Both the position numbers and the translations under genes were made by a program. 64,000 bases of DNA from Rosellinia necatrix (Eukaryota; Ascomycota; Sordariomycetes; Xylariales; Xylariaceae): assembly GCA_021209875.1 (NCBI GenBank), contig JAGYVD010000008.1:186001-250000 (forward strand). The letters run 5' to 3'. The notes below the pieces were generated by a model that made no database searches, was not told the origin of the DNA, and was given only the letters and a program-made list of their open reading frames with translations. Positions 22,499 to 34,650 of the stretch are shown here, one piece after another (the stretch's first letter is position 1; every line of letters begins with the position of its first letter).

Positions 22499-24439
22499 TT
22501 TTTATTTATTTTAGACTGTTTTATGTTTTTTATAAAAAGTTCTGAAAAGCTATTTTAAAGTTTTATATTAAGTTTAAACTAAAGTTTTTATATATATAGT
22601 ATATATAACTTTTATTTAACTAATGTTGTTAATTTTTTTTTTTAGTATTTTTTATATTTATAGTATTATTTTAATATTTAATTATAGCGTTTTTTAGTTA
22701 TAGCTTAACTTATAAAAAACTTTCTGTAAAAAAAAAAAAAAAAAATTTAAAATGTGTGCTAATATATTTTTAAATAAATTATTAATATATTAGTTATACG
22801 TAGTTTTATAAGCAAAGGTTAAATTTTTTTTTAAAAAATAGGTTTTTTAGTTATATTTAGTTTTAAATATAAAATATTATATATATTAAGCAGAAGTTTT
22901 AGTTAGTATATGTTTAGTTTAAGTTATATTAAATTTTAAAGCGTTTGATTTTTTGTTATAAATAATCTAAAAAAGCTTTTTGTTTATTTTAAAATATTTT
23001 TTTGCTTGTAATATTTTTAATATTTTAAGCATAAAGTTATAGTTTTAAAATATTATATTTTTTTCTTTAGCTAAGTTAATAATTATTATTATAACAAACA
23101 TATATTAAACGTTTTTTTTTTAGTTATTTTTTAATTAAATGTTTTATAATACGTTAAATAAGCTTATTTATATATGTTTTTAGTTTTTTTTTAACGTAGT
23201 AAAATATATTAAAAATATTTTAAATAAACACGTTTAATATTTTTTATAAGCTTTTATTTTTTTTTATTAATATATAAAAAAATAGTTTTTAAATAAATAT
23301 ATAATATGTTTGCAGCTATAACAGGCTTATAAAACTAATTAAGTATTAAAGCTAGTTAATTGCTTGTTGTTTTTATGTTAAAAAGTAGTTTTTAATATAT
23401 TAAAATAGTTAATATTAATAAATATTATAGTTTTTTATTTTATTAATAATTAAAAAGTTTTAAAGCGGTTTATAAAATAAAAAAATAATAGAAAATTAAA
23501 TAAAATTAGTTATAAATATTTAAAAGTTTTAATTAAGCTGTTTATATTAAAATAAATTATAAAATGTTTTTATTAAAAAAATTTTCACAGTACTAGTGCT
23601 ACTTAATTATATAATAAAATTAAATTTTAATTTTGCTAATAATATAGCTTTTATTTATTTTAAGCCTATAGTTCTATAAAAAATAAAAAATTTGTTTTTT
23701 AGTAATACTTTAATAAATTTATTAACGATTTGTTTTACTATTAATATAAACTATAATTTAACGTTTTTAACAGCTTATTATTTATAAATAAATTTTAGTT
23801 AAATAATTATATATTTAATATTAACGTAATATAATAAATTATTAGCTAATATTATAGCTTTTAATTATTGCTATAAATAATAGTTATTCTAATTTTATTA
23901 TTAATATTTAATTTTTTAATAATAGCTATAACTAAATAGCTTTTTAATAGCTTATATTTAGTTAATATATTTTGTTTTATAAAATAATAAAAATACGGTA
24001 GCTTATTGTTTTAAGCTTTAATTAATAATACTACTGCTTATTAAAAAAATATAGCTAGAAGTTAACTTTTAAGTTTTTTAGTTTTTAACGTAATTAATAT
24101 TAGTATAGCTAATAAAGCTTTTCAAAGCTTTACAATAAATTAATTTTAAGTTTGCTATTTTGTTTAAATATTTAAATATATATTTAATAGCTATAATATA
24201 GTTTTTATTAAGCTTTATTAAAAATAATTATAAAATAATACTAAAAATATAATATTTAGTTTTATTTTAAATATAATATATATTAACAAGCTGATAGTTT
24301 TTATATATTCAGTTTTCTTTTTATTAAACGCGATAAAGTTTATAAATAAAAGTTTAAATAGTTTTATTTTTATAAAAATAACGTTTAAAATATATTTTTA
24401 TATATAAAAGTTTTTAATATTTTTTAATATAAGCATTTT

Positions 24440-24920
24440 ATTTTAAGTAAATTGTTTAGTTAAAACAGTTTTTTTTAACTATTATTTTTAAATAATATAA
24501 ATATAAGCCTAAGTCTGTTATTTTAAAACGTTTGCTTAACGTTTGCTTAAAGTTATTAATTTTTAATTTTAAAAGTTTAGCTATTAATAAGTTGTTTATA
24601 TATATTGTTATATATAAATAGCTTTTAATAAATATTTTAATATTTATATTTAGTAGTATAAAACTTAGTTTTTTTAAAAACGCGGAAAAAATATTATATT
24701 AGATTTTTAAAAACTGTTTTAGTTTATAAAATATTTTATTTAAGCAGTATATATAACTAAAGCTGTTATTAAATTTTAATAATTGTTTAATAGAAATTTT
24801 TTTATTTATTAATTTATATAAAAACGTTGTTTTAACGTTTATTTGTTTAAGTTTTAAGTTTAAAGCTGCTGTAATAACAAAAATTGCTTTATAATTTATT
24901 AGTTTTATTATTAATATCAA
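24440..24920 (-). pseudogene. Copia reverse transcriptase relic inside the LTR element
   Basis: A minus-strand frame of 73 codons (24920-24699) reads QINVKTTFLYKLINKKI, then CLNKIFYKLKQ. These match the copia RT blocks QMDVKTAFLYG and LNKALYGLKQ with G-to-A changes. Continuing downstream past new stop codons, the same reading gives ITIYINNLLIAK, the YVDD catalytic box degraded to YINN. This fixes the element as Ty1/copia (Pseudoviridae-type order not testable) and its orientation as minus. The gene is inactive. Confidence 0.8.
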
Positions 24921-27900
24921 AGTTTTATTATAGTTTAGCTTTTTTATTTATTTAAAGCTTTAAATTATTTATTATGCTTTATACTAAATAATTTTTTTAT
25001 TAGGTTTTTTTTTTAGTTTATAAACTTATTTATTTATAAACAGTTTTTGCTTTTTAAATAACTTTATAAGTTTTTATGTTTTATTGTTTATAAAAAACTC
25101 ATATTTACTGTTTATTATTTTTTGTTAATTAAATTAATTAGCGTTTTTTTTATTTAAGCTAGTAATTTTAGTTTAATAAGCTTTAAAAAAAAAGATAATA
25201 TAAATGCTATGCCGACTAATAATATTATCAGCTTAAAAATATTAATAAAAAGTTTTATAAAGCTATTAACAGCTAGTATTTAATATCAGCTAAATAAGCC
25301 TGTTTAAAAACAAAAGTTAAAGTAATTTTATAAAACTTTTAAAGCAACAATTATAATAAACTTTTAAATGTTTTTATTATTTTTAGTTTTTATTCTGCTT
25401 TTAAAATAGCTAATAGTTAAACTATAAGTTTTTTAATTTAAAAAAAACTATAGTTTTAATAATAAAAACGGTGTTATTTTAAATAAAATAGCCGAAATAT
25501 TAAAAAAAGTTTTATAAAATAGCTTTAAAAGTTTATTTTTATTATTTATTTTTAATAGTTTTAAATAATATGTTTTTTTTATAAAGTCCTGCTAAAAGCA
25601 TATTTTATAATTTTTTAGTTTTTTAGCTAAAAACTTTTTTTTTTTTAATTTTAACGTTTTAAGCCGCGGAATAGTTATGACAGCTTTAATAATTAGCTAG
25701 GCTTTTATAATAGCACTAGCTAGTTTTTTAAATAGGTTTAAAAAAAAAAACTAATTTTTTAGTAATAAATATATATATTGTTTTTAAAAATAATATTATT
25801 AGCTTATATTATTTTATTAAAAAAGTAGTATTATATAGTTTATAGCGCTGTTTTTTTAATAGCTTAATATTTTATATTTTTATGTTTTTTTATTAAATAT
25901 TAACAGCTTTATTTTTCGCAAGTAATAATTATTTAATTTAATAATATATAAATATATTAAGTCTAGCTTAATATTATATTATATTTTATATAAAGTTTTA
26001 TTTTTTATTTTTAAGCTGGGCTATAAGTTTTTTAAATATACTGCTGTTTTAACTAATATAAGCTAATATTTTAAATTTATTTTATTAGCCGTAGTATTTA
26101 TAAGTAGTTTATAAATAATTTTTTTAATAATTTTTATAGTTTATTTTACGATATTATTTTATTAATGCTAGTTTATAGCAAAAAAAAACAAAACGATATT
26201 TTTATTTTAATATATAAGTTTAAACGCGTTATTTATAAAATTTAACTTTTAATTCAATATAATAATATAGCAGCGTTGTTTTAATTGTTTATATTAATTA
26301 AAAAAGCTTAAATAATGCTAATAAATTTAAACAAAAATTTTATAAAAAAGTCCAGGTTTTTAAATATAATTATTAATTATAATTATTTATTAAATAAATT
26401 TATTATATTTTATAATAGAGCTTTATTTTATCAGCATTTTAATAAAGTTAATATAAATAAATTTAAGTTTATAAGTTTTTTTAGCTAAGGTTTTTTTATA
26501 CGGTTTTTTTTTTATTTGTTTTTTAATGCAAGTTTTATATAAGCAGTGCTTTTAAAAAATAATATTTTTATTATGAAGTTTATTAGCATTTAAAGTTTTT
26601 AATTATTAATATGTTCAAATTAGTTATACCAGACTTATATTTTAAAATCAAAAATAAAATAAACGTAAAGCTTAACGTTTAAACTAAATATATTAATATT
26701 AAAGCTTAACGTATTAATTAAATATAAACCGCTGTTTATTTATATATTAAAAAACATTTTTATTTTTAGTTTTAAATGTTTTATTTTAATAAAAAAAATT
26801 CTGCGTTTTTTAAATAATTAAAATATAAAAATTAAATTAACTTCTGCTTTAAAACAATATATTATTTTATAAAAATATTCTATATTTTTTACTGTTTATA
26901 AAAATAATAATAATATAATTTTTATTTATTTAAATATAATTATTTTATTTTTAATTCTTATTATTTTTAGCTTATTATAACGTTTCAAATTAATAAAGCT
27001 GTTTTATTTATAAAACATATATTAATTACAGCTTAAATTAAAAATAATAACGTTATTAAATTATTTTGTAAAGTTTTAAGCAATTTATTTAATAGTATTA
27101 GCTAGCAAAAATTATTTTAATACGTTAATAACCTATAAATTATTTAAAACGTTATTAAAAAGTTGTATTTTTAAAACATATAATTTTAATATATTAGCGT
27201 TAAATTTAGCTGTTAAATAGCTTAATTTAAGCATTTTTATAAAAAAGGTTTTTATAAGGCTAAATATAATAAAACTAAAATTATATTATTAGTTCTGATT
27301 AAGCTAGGTAGCAATAAAAAAAGTGTTTATTTATTTTATATTAAACCTATTATAAAAGTTTTTATTTTTTTAATATTTTTTTTTATTTTGTTTTTATTAA
27401 GTTATTTTTTAAAAATAAAAGCTTTTTTTTAATGCTAGTTTTAAATATAACTTATAATATTTAGCTGTTATATGCTTTTTTTTTTATAATTTATATAGTT
27501 TATAACTACAACTAATATAACGTTAAAATTTTTTATTAATTTTAATAATTATTTTTTAGCGCAAGTTTTTTAAACAGCGTTATTAAATATAACAGCTTTT
27601 TTAATTATTATATTAATTAAGTTTTTTTTAAAAATAATTTAATAGTTCTGTTTAAAAAAAAAAAATATAATCTAAGGTTAAAACAGACAAAAATTTATTA
27701 AAAATATAAGTTTATAGATTATATAATTAATATTTAAAATAATTATATTATTATAAATAGTTTAAAGTTTTTTTAAAAGCTTTAATATAGTTCTGCTGCT
27801 GCTTTTTAAGCTTGCGTTATTTTATTAAACAAATAAAACAATATAAATAATATTTTTTTTAAGTTTAAAGTTTTTTAAAATAGCATTTTAAAATTAAAAT

Positions 27901-29039
27901 ATTATTTTATATTTAGTTTTATTTATAAAATAGTTTTAAATATTAATTTTAAAACGTATTTATATAGCTACATATTTTTTAATCTGTTTATTTTTTTATA
28001 TTTTAACGCGTTTTATATAATCGTTATTATTTTTGCCGGCTTTTTTTTCTAGCATTAATGCCTGTGTTTTTTTAAGTAGGAGATATTTATAGCTTTATAC
28101 TGCTAAATAGTTTTTATTTTTTAATAAATTTTATATAATTGTTTAATAATTTTATTAAACTTATAATTGTTAATATTAAGGTTTTTATTATTTAAAATTC
28201 TATTATTTTTATGTTAACATTTTAAAGCAATTTTTAATTATAAAAGCGTTAATATTTAAATTAAAAATAAAACAAAGTTTTTGTTTTTTTTATATATTTG
28301 CTTATATATAAAACATAAAATTACAAATAAAAAAATAAACTTTTAAAATAGCTATTTTAAAACTAAAAGTTTAATATTATTAAATAGTAATAAAAAAAAT
28401 ATAAGCTGTAAGTTTAATAATAAATTTTTAAAAGTTTTTATAACAATAAAAAAATATATAGTTGTTTTTTTAACGTTGTTTATAAAAAGTTTAATATAAT
28501 TAAAACAAGTTTATTAATAAAATAAAAAAATTATATTTATTTAAAAATAATAATATAAAAATATTTATAAATATTTATAAATATTTTAAATATTTAATTA
28601 AAATAATAATAACTTGCTAAAATAATAATCTGTTTTTTTATAATTTTATATTTAAAAAGTAATAAAGTTTGCTAGATTTAATAATCAGTAAATAAAAAAT
28701 AAAATTTTTTTTTTTTTAATAGCTTAATATTATTTAAAGCTAAAAGCTTAAAATTATAACTAATAATTACTAATAATCTAGCTTTAATAAGTCCTATGTT
28801 TTATAAACATTAATAAACTTTAAATTAATAATTTAATAGATTTTATAATTAATATTATTTTTAAACAAAATAATATCTTATATTTATAATTTAGCGTTTT
28901 TTAAATTTATTTTTAAATGTTAGTTTTTATATAAACAGTTTTAGTTTTAGATTTTTTAGTTAAAAATCAGATAATTTAATTAAATTTAAAAATAAAAATT
29001 AAATAAATAATACAAGTAAGCAAGTCTAAGCTTATAACT

Positions 29040-29177
29040 TATTAAAAAAAATAAATTATTATAATAGTTAAAAATATATTTAAAATATAGAATTAGTTAT
29101 AAAGATAGATCAAAAAACCTGGGATATTCAATAGAATATATATCCGGAGGTGTGGAGTGACCCATATACATTTGACA
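29040..29177 (-). repeat. Right LTR (element 5' LTR), 138 bp
   Basis: Aligns without gaps to 22361-22498. Its inner (left) end is mutated (TATTAAAAA against TGTCAAGAG), and its outer end is unmutated (CATTTGACA). Shared conserved core: GAATATATATCC and GAGGTGTGGAG. Confidence 0.93.
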
Positions 29178-29182
29178 CCTTC
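29178..29182. repeat. Target-site duplication copy (CCTTC), right
   Basis: CCTTC immediately right of the CA terminus of the right LTR. See the left copy at 22356-22360. Confidence 0.75.
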
Positions 29183-30413
29183 CCTTCCTGTTCAGTCCCA
29201 AACACCCACCCACAACCGCATCCTCCCCCCTTTCTTCCTGAAGGACAAACATTGTTGTTCTGAAATGTGTAAATTGCCTGTTAATTTCCATCTTTGGTGA
29301 TACGCATCGAAGCTAAGTCAGAGGATATACCCCAGCTATAATAAATAAGGTAGGGAGGGAGGGGAAGGATAGATAGCAGTTGCTCGCCGTTGGGACACCA
29401 CCCACCACCAGCAATGAAGGACCACGCCGCCAAGGTTCATTCACAATTGCGATTTTAAGACGGCTCGTGGGCAGGTAATTACACTGAGCGATGTCCAACC
29501 TCTGATCAAAACGACTTGGTTACGGATCATATCCCTATCTATGGTGGGCCGCGTGCGAGCGCCTACCCAGTTGAATTGGCAATATGATAAGAAAACCTAT
29601 TCTCTTGTTCTCAAGAAAGCGAGGAACAAGCCAGTACTACATAAGTATAGATTAGACTACGAGATAGCCAGGAAAAGTAGGTCTTCATAGATTCCCAAGT
29701 CAAAAGGAACCCACACCAATATAGGGCAAACTGTATGCATAGGGGGGCAACAGGTTTTGTATTAGTCTTGTTGACATAATAACAGTGGATCATTTTAAGA
29801 TCATCGAAACTGTTAAAACCTCTGGGCCATCTGGGTTCAACCTCAGGACTATACAGATTCAAACTCTTCATCCTCCCTATAAACCGACCGTATGTTGCCT
29901 TCACAAGAGTATGACCTCTGGTGTAAATTGGAGGCCACCAAGGTTGGATATGGATACAGTTAACGGTACGTAGTCGTGAATATTTAAACTTTCGCGGCCA
30001 CAATGTTCACCAAAATCAAACACCAAGCCCATCCCCCAATCATCCGATCGGGTTCCCATGCTGTCTGTCTATATCAATTATTCTTGTTCACGTATCTAAT
30101 CGCTAAGAGGCCATGCTATAAAACAATCAACATTGCATCAGTCAACATTGCATATGACCACCATCCCCGCATCATCCTCTATCCTCTGAAAGTCATCATC
30201 GTGATTCAGGTAGCTATTGAATCTCGTCTATATGTCCTTTGAAAGAGGAAAATGATCTCCTTCGACTTTCCAGATCGTCCGGAGCCGCTTGAGAAGCGAC
30301 TTGTTTCCTGGGGCGTCGGGAAGCGAGGAGGCGCGAGGTGGGAACTGCCACTCGGAATCCACGTCCATATCCCACACCTGGGGTAGAGGCAGGGGCGTTC
30401 GGCATCGGATGTT
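29183..30413. other. Intergenic region right of the retrotransposon
   Basis: Normal composition. Several open frames under 130 codons on both strands (for example 29611-30003 minus) show no protein features. Holds the 3' flank of the chitin synthase activator gene. Confidence 0.45.
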
Positions 30414-33347
30414 CTACATCACGGAGCACTCTCCTTCCTGCTGCTTACCGCCGATCTTGCTACGCGTGATGCGCTCGCGTTGGCGCGGGGCATTCCGCCC
30501 CGACCTCTTGAGGTCCTCGAGCCGCTCACGGGCTTTGGGAAAGTCCTGGGCTGTCGTCACATGTTAACAACCTATACCACGACTCAATCCTAATAAGCCA
30601 CATCTGTTCACTTACCCGCTGCGCGCCAGTACCACCGCTTGGCATCCTCGAGGTTGGCCGGGACGCCGATGCCAACTTCGGTGAAGTACCCCATCGCGTA
30701 CTCCGCCTTGGCCAAGCCGGCCTGCGCGGCTTTACGGGCCCATAGGTATGCCTCCGTGTCGCTTTGTTGTAAGACGCCTTCGCTCCCTGTCAAATACCAA
30801 CCGCTGAGAGCCAGCTCGGATTGATGTTCGTTCTGTGTCGCGGCACGACTATACCACATAATTGATTGTCTGGGGTCAATAGGGCAGCCCATTGAGCCAT
30901 ATTCATACACGCAGCCCAGGCGGAACTGGCTGAACTTGTAGCCGAGATGTGCGGCTTGTTCGAATAGTTGCAGGGCATACGCCTCATCTCGAATAAGCAC
31001 GTCATTGGGCTGCGCCGACTCGTATAGGAGGCCGAGTTCGTGGAGGGCGTGGGGGTTTTCGGCGTCAGCGCGCTCGGCAGCTCGTTTGAGCCACCCGATG
31101 GCTTCGCGAGGGTTTCGCTGTTGGCCGAGTAGACCTTTGAGAAGGATCATGCCGACCTTGTACATGGCGGGCGTGTCGCCCAGAGTGGCCGCGCGCTTAT
31201 ACCATTGGATGGCCTTCAAAGGGTCCTTCCGCGTGCCGCCTCCATCATCGTTGCCCAGTTCGCAACAGACGGCAGTGCGGTATGCGGCGGCGGCGTGACC
31301 TAGTTTTGCGGCTGACTGATATAGGGTGAATGCCTCCTTGGGGTCAGGTTCGTGGCCTAGCGTACCTCGACCCATGCAGTCGGCGAGGAAGAACATGGCA
31401 TCCAGGTTCTGCGCACCCACCAACTTCTTTAAAATCTTATGCGAATCCATTATGTAGCGCTCACGCGATCTTGCCCTGGACTTTGGGTCGGGGAGTCGAG
31501 GTATCAGGACGTCTGCCGCTTCAATCAACTTCTTCGCTAAGGTCAGGGCAGATTGTTGGTCGTTCGGGTCGGTCTTGATCACGGCCCGCAGACGCTCGAG
31601 CTCTTCGATAGTGATAGGTGCCTCTTCTGTTACGGATAGAGGCCTTGTGTTCTGGAGTACGTTTTGGGGAATGGCCTGAGGAGCGGGCGAGGGACGCCCT
31701 TGCGCCCCGGCCGCGGCGGCCGGTGTGCCGCCGCTGTAGTTTCGAACAGGGGTAGGTTTGTCATTCATATTCACAATCGAGTTTGGCATGAGGCCCGGGC
31801 GAATGGGCGCCGGATGCCCAGAGCTGGGTCGACTTGCAGGAGGACTGGTTTGAGCTGGCCTAGAAGCAGCGGGGTTGCTAGGTAAACCGGGCTTGTACGC
31901 CTGAAATCCTCCTGAAGGTAGAGGAGGAAGATCGTTCGCCATTTCAAATACGGCAGACTGAGGTTCGCGCAAATTGGGCTGTGACTTGGTGCGTGACATC
32001 TCGGGATAACGAGCAGGCCCTGGCTGGGGTACACCGGCTTGGGGTGGGGGAGCTCGCATTTGCTGATCAAAGGGCGGCTGGTGGCCTTGATCAGGAGGTG
32101 CAGCATCGAAATCGGGTATGTGCTCTCGTTGTTGCTCGGGAGGATATGATTCACCGCTGGCCCTTGGGTCGTAGTAAGAATCATACAAATCCCCTATCGA
32201 GCCTCGATCGGGTTCATCATTCCATCCTGGAGGTTGTAAAGCGCCGTTATTAGTTGGGAGAGGAGGGGCTTGATCCGGGTATATCCTGTGGGGAGTAGGT
32301 CGACTGCTTTGCGCCGTAGCTGGCCGCGGGGGAGGGATCTGCTGTATACCGGCTCCGTTATAGTTTGCGCTATCTGTCCGTGGGGGAGGTATAGCATTAC
32401 GCATTGGATATTCGTTGTTCGCGGGCATGGTCATGCTCCGAGAAGGTGGGCCGAAGCCGTTGTTGTGTTCGGCCGACATTGGCGGTCCATAGCCATCGTC
32501 ATGATAATCGCCATAACCTTGAGCTTGAGGTGGAGGCGGGCCTCTTCTCGGGTCAGGGTAGCCTTGGGGTGGGAAGCCCCGCGGGCCACTGCGTTGGCTG
32601 TCCATAGACGGGCGTCCGTATTCGTCCATGGAGCGTTGTCGAGGACCAGGTCCCGGGCCTCTATTCGGAGGCGGTCCTCCATTCATATCCAAGCCGCCCA
32701 TGCGCTCGACTATCTGTTGTTCTTGATCGAGATCTGTCTGTCGGCTATGGCCGGGGAACACGGGAAAGGGGCTGCCGAAATCCTGCTCGTCGGGGCTCAT
32801 CATGGGGTGACCCGGCCGGTTGCCTGGGCAGCATCAGCATTGTAGATCGGCAAGCCTGCTCGCCCACTAACTTACCGTTCACATCAAAGGAGCCACTCCG
32901 ATCGGGGGGGCCGGGGCGACCTCCGCGCCCTTGTGGTGGATATCCTCTACCGGGACCTGACGGAGGCGGCCCTCGCCCTCCTCCTTGGGGCCCTGGTCCC
33001 CCGCGCATCGGCCCGCCACGCATCGGCCCGCCTCTTCCCCTCAGCGGCGGTGGGCCACCTCCTCTTCCCGGACCAGGAGGGCCCCGGTACATGTCCTGTT
33101 GCGGGTACCCTTGATTGGGCGGTGGCGGGCCCCTTCCGTAATTCATATCCTGGGGCGGTGGCGGGCCGTAGCCCTGGCCGTACCCATCATCATACTGCTC
33201 GTAGCCATCACCGTACCCATAGTCGTCCTGGCGCTGGTCATATTGCCTCTGAGGGGCTGGTGGGTATGCGCCTCCAGGAGCACCGCGGGGAGCTCGTGCA
33301 GCTGGTCCTGCATAGGGCCGATCTGTATATCTACTATCATATGCCAT
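30414..33347 (-). CDS. CHS4: Chitin synthase activator (Chs4/Skt5-like), Sel1 repeats, CaaX C-terminus
   Basis: Predicted exons: 33347-32876, 32823-30616 and 30550-30414, 938 aa, phases consistent, donors GTAAGT. The first ~550 residues are Pro/Gly/Gln/Arg-rich and disordered. Residues about 575-895 hold Sel1-type (TPR-like) repeats with the usual A..LG...A spacing (for example AAKLGHAAAAYR, AATLGDTPAMYK, AAHLGYKFSQFR, AAQAGLAKAEYAMG). The short last exon adds a basic segment and ends CSVM, a CaaX prenylation signal. In yeast, Skt5/Chs4 activates chitin synthase III and also ends in a prenylation box, so this supports the assignment rather than a generic Sel1 protein. It would act at the plasma membrane at sites of wall growth. 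The final exon is easily missed because the second exon runs into a stop 7 nt after the donor. Confidence 0.87.
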
Positions 33348-33773
33348 AGCTATGAGGGTGAAGCGGGACCCGATGGGCCGCCAAGGGTGGACGAGTTCGT
33401 GGGTGGGAGCAAGCGGGATGCGGAACAGCGATCAACGGTGTCCCGTAGTAGGTGTGACTAGGAAGCTTCGGTGGGCAGCGGTTCGTTCTCGTGATCGTCG
33501 ACTTCGGCGTAGGCTCAGGTGTGCCGGCTCACGAACTCGCCATGAATGATGTATGCAACTGAGAGAGTCCGGCGTGGCTGGCACGATGGCGCTGTGGCTC
33601 TCCGGAGATCTGAATCAGGGAGTGGGTATTGCTACAGAGACCCTGTGCAGCAAGATTGGGCGAGTCAAATGTGAGTCGAATGTGTTTGGTCGGCAGCGGG
33701 CGGAAGGTGGAAAGGAATCCTGTTGTCGTCGGCACACGGGAATTTTGAGCGCAATGGGGGCGAGGCGAGGATC

Positions 33774-33806
33774 GACAGGCGACAGGCGACAGGCGACAGG
33801 CGACAG
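33774..33806. repeat. GACAGGC tandem repeat
   Basis: Four to five perfect head-to-tail copies of the 7-mer GACAGGC, about 430 bp upstream of the Chs4-like start codon. Confidence 0.9.
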
Positions 33807-34564
33807 AGGAGAAGCGCGCGTGACGGTGATGGGTGGGTTTGAGGTCAGGTTGCAGGCGGCCCGGGACGCGCGCTGAGATTACACCTATCAGTCGCACAGC
33901 TTGAAGGTCGGTTATCCCTGGGAGGGCACTTTGCTCGACCGCGATTGGGGGAGGGATGGGCAGACAGTTGCGTATGCGCAGACGATCGGGTAATCTGTCT
34001 CCCTGTGGGCGAGAGGGACGATTAGCGCTCAGGCAAAGCATTGACAAGTATGCAGGGCAAGGTAGCAAAGGTAGTAAGTAAGTAAGGAAGCTTAGGTGGC
34101 AAGTGGCAAGCCAACTAGGCCGGAGGCCACTTTGTGCTGCCGCAACAAACTGATCTGTAGGCCCTTGCCATCATGTCGCGGCGCTCTCTCCCAAGGCACT
34201 GTGCGCAGGAGGAGCGGCTAGATGGTAGCCGAGGAGTTCCGACTTACCTCAAGTAGTTATCAGGCCCCTTGTTTCTTTGCCAGGGCAAGGATTGGGATTG
34301 GGAATGCGAATGCGAATGCCGTACACACTATGCCGGCAGCTGCACGCACCAGAAGAGCAGTCGAGCCGGGAAATGAATGCCAAAATCAAGCACGAACCGG
34401 TATGTCATAAAATATGAAAGGTACCAGGCAGGCCAGGGCGTGGAAGAAGGCTGACAAGGCAACGGAATGTATTGGTGCCGTGAGGGTGGCTGTGAAATGC
34501 CTTGCTATGTCGAGGTGCTGCGAGTGCTGTGGGTGACATTTACCAGTATGGCTGTTATGGCCGA

Positions 34565-34650
34565 GGGTGCAGCGGGGATGCAGCGGGGGGGGGTGTAGCC
34601 GGGGGGTGTAGCGGGTTACAATGGGTGTAGCGGATGTAGCAGGTGTCGTG
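34565..34650. repeat. Imperfect GTGTAGCGG-type minisatellite
   Basis: Repeated words such as GATGCAGCGGGG, GTGTAGCCGGGG, GTGTAGCGGGTT, GTGTAGCGGATGTAGCAG, with variable spacers. Strongly G-rich on the plus strand. Confidence 0.7.

Larger units (their letters stand above)
22361..29177 (-). mobile_element. RIP-degraded Ty1/copia LTR retrotransposon, full length
   Basis: A 6.8-kb element bounded by two 138-bp direct repeats. The interior is extremely AT-rich with stop codons in every frame, as expected of RIP. Coding remnants (reverse transcriptase) lie on the minus strand, so the 5' LTR of the element is the right-hand copy (29040-29177). LTR termini are TGTCA...TGACA where unmutated. CCTTC is present on both sides (22356-22360 and 29178-29182) as the apparent 5-bp target duplication, although the target is itself a CCTTC repeat. 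No intact gag-pol remains. A primer-binding site next to 29039 could not be recognised. Confidence 0.92.
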
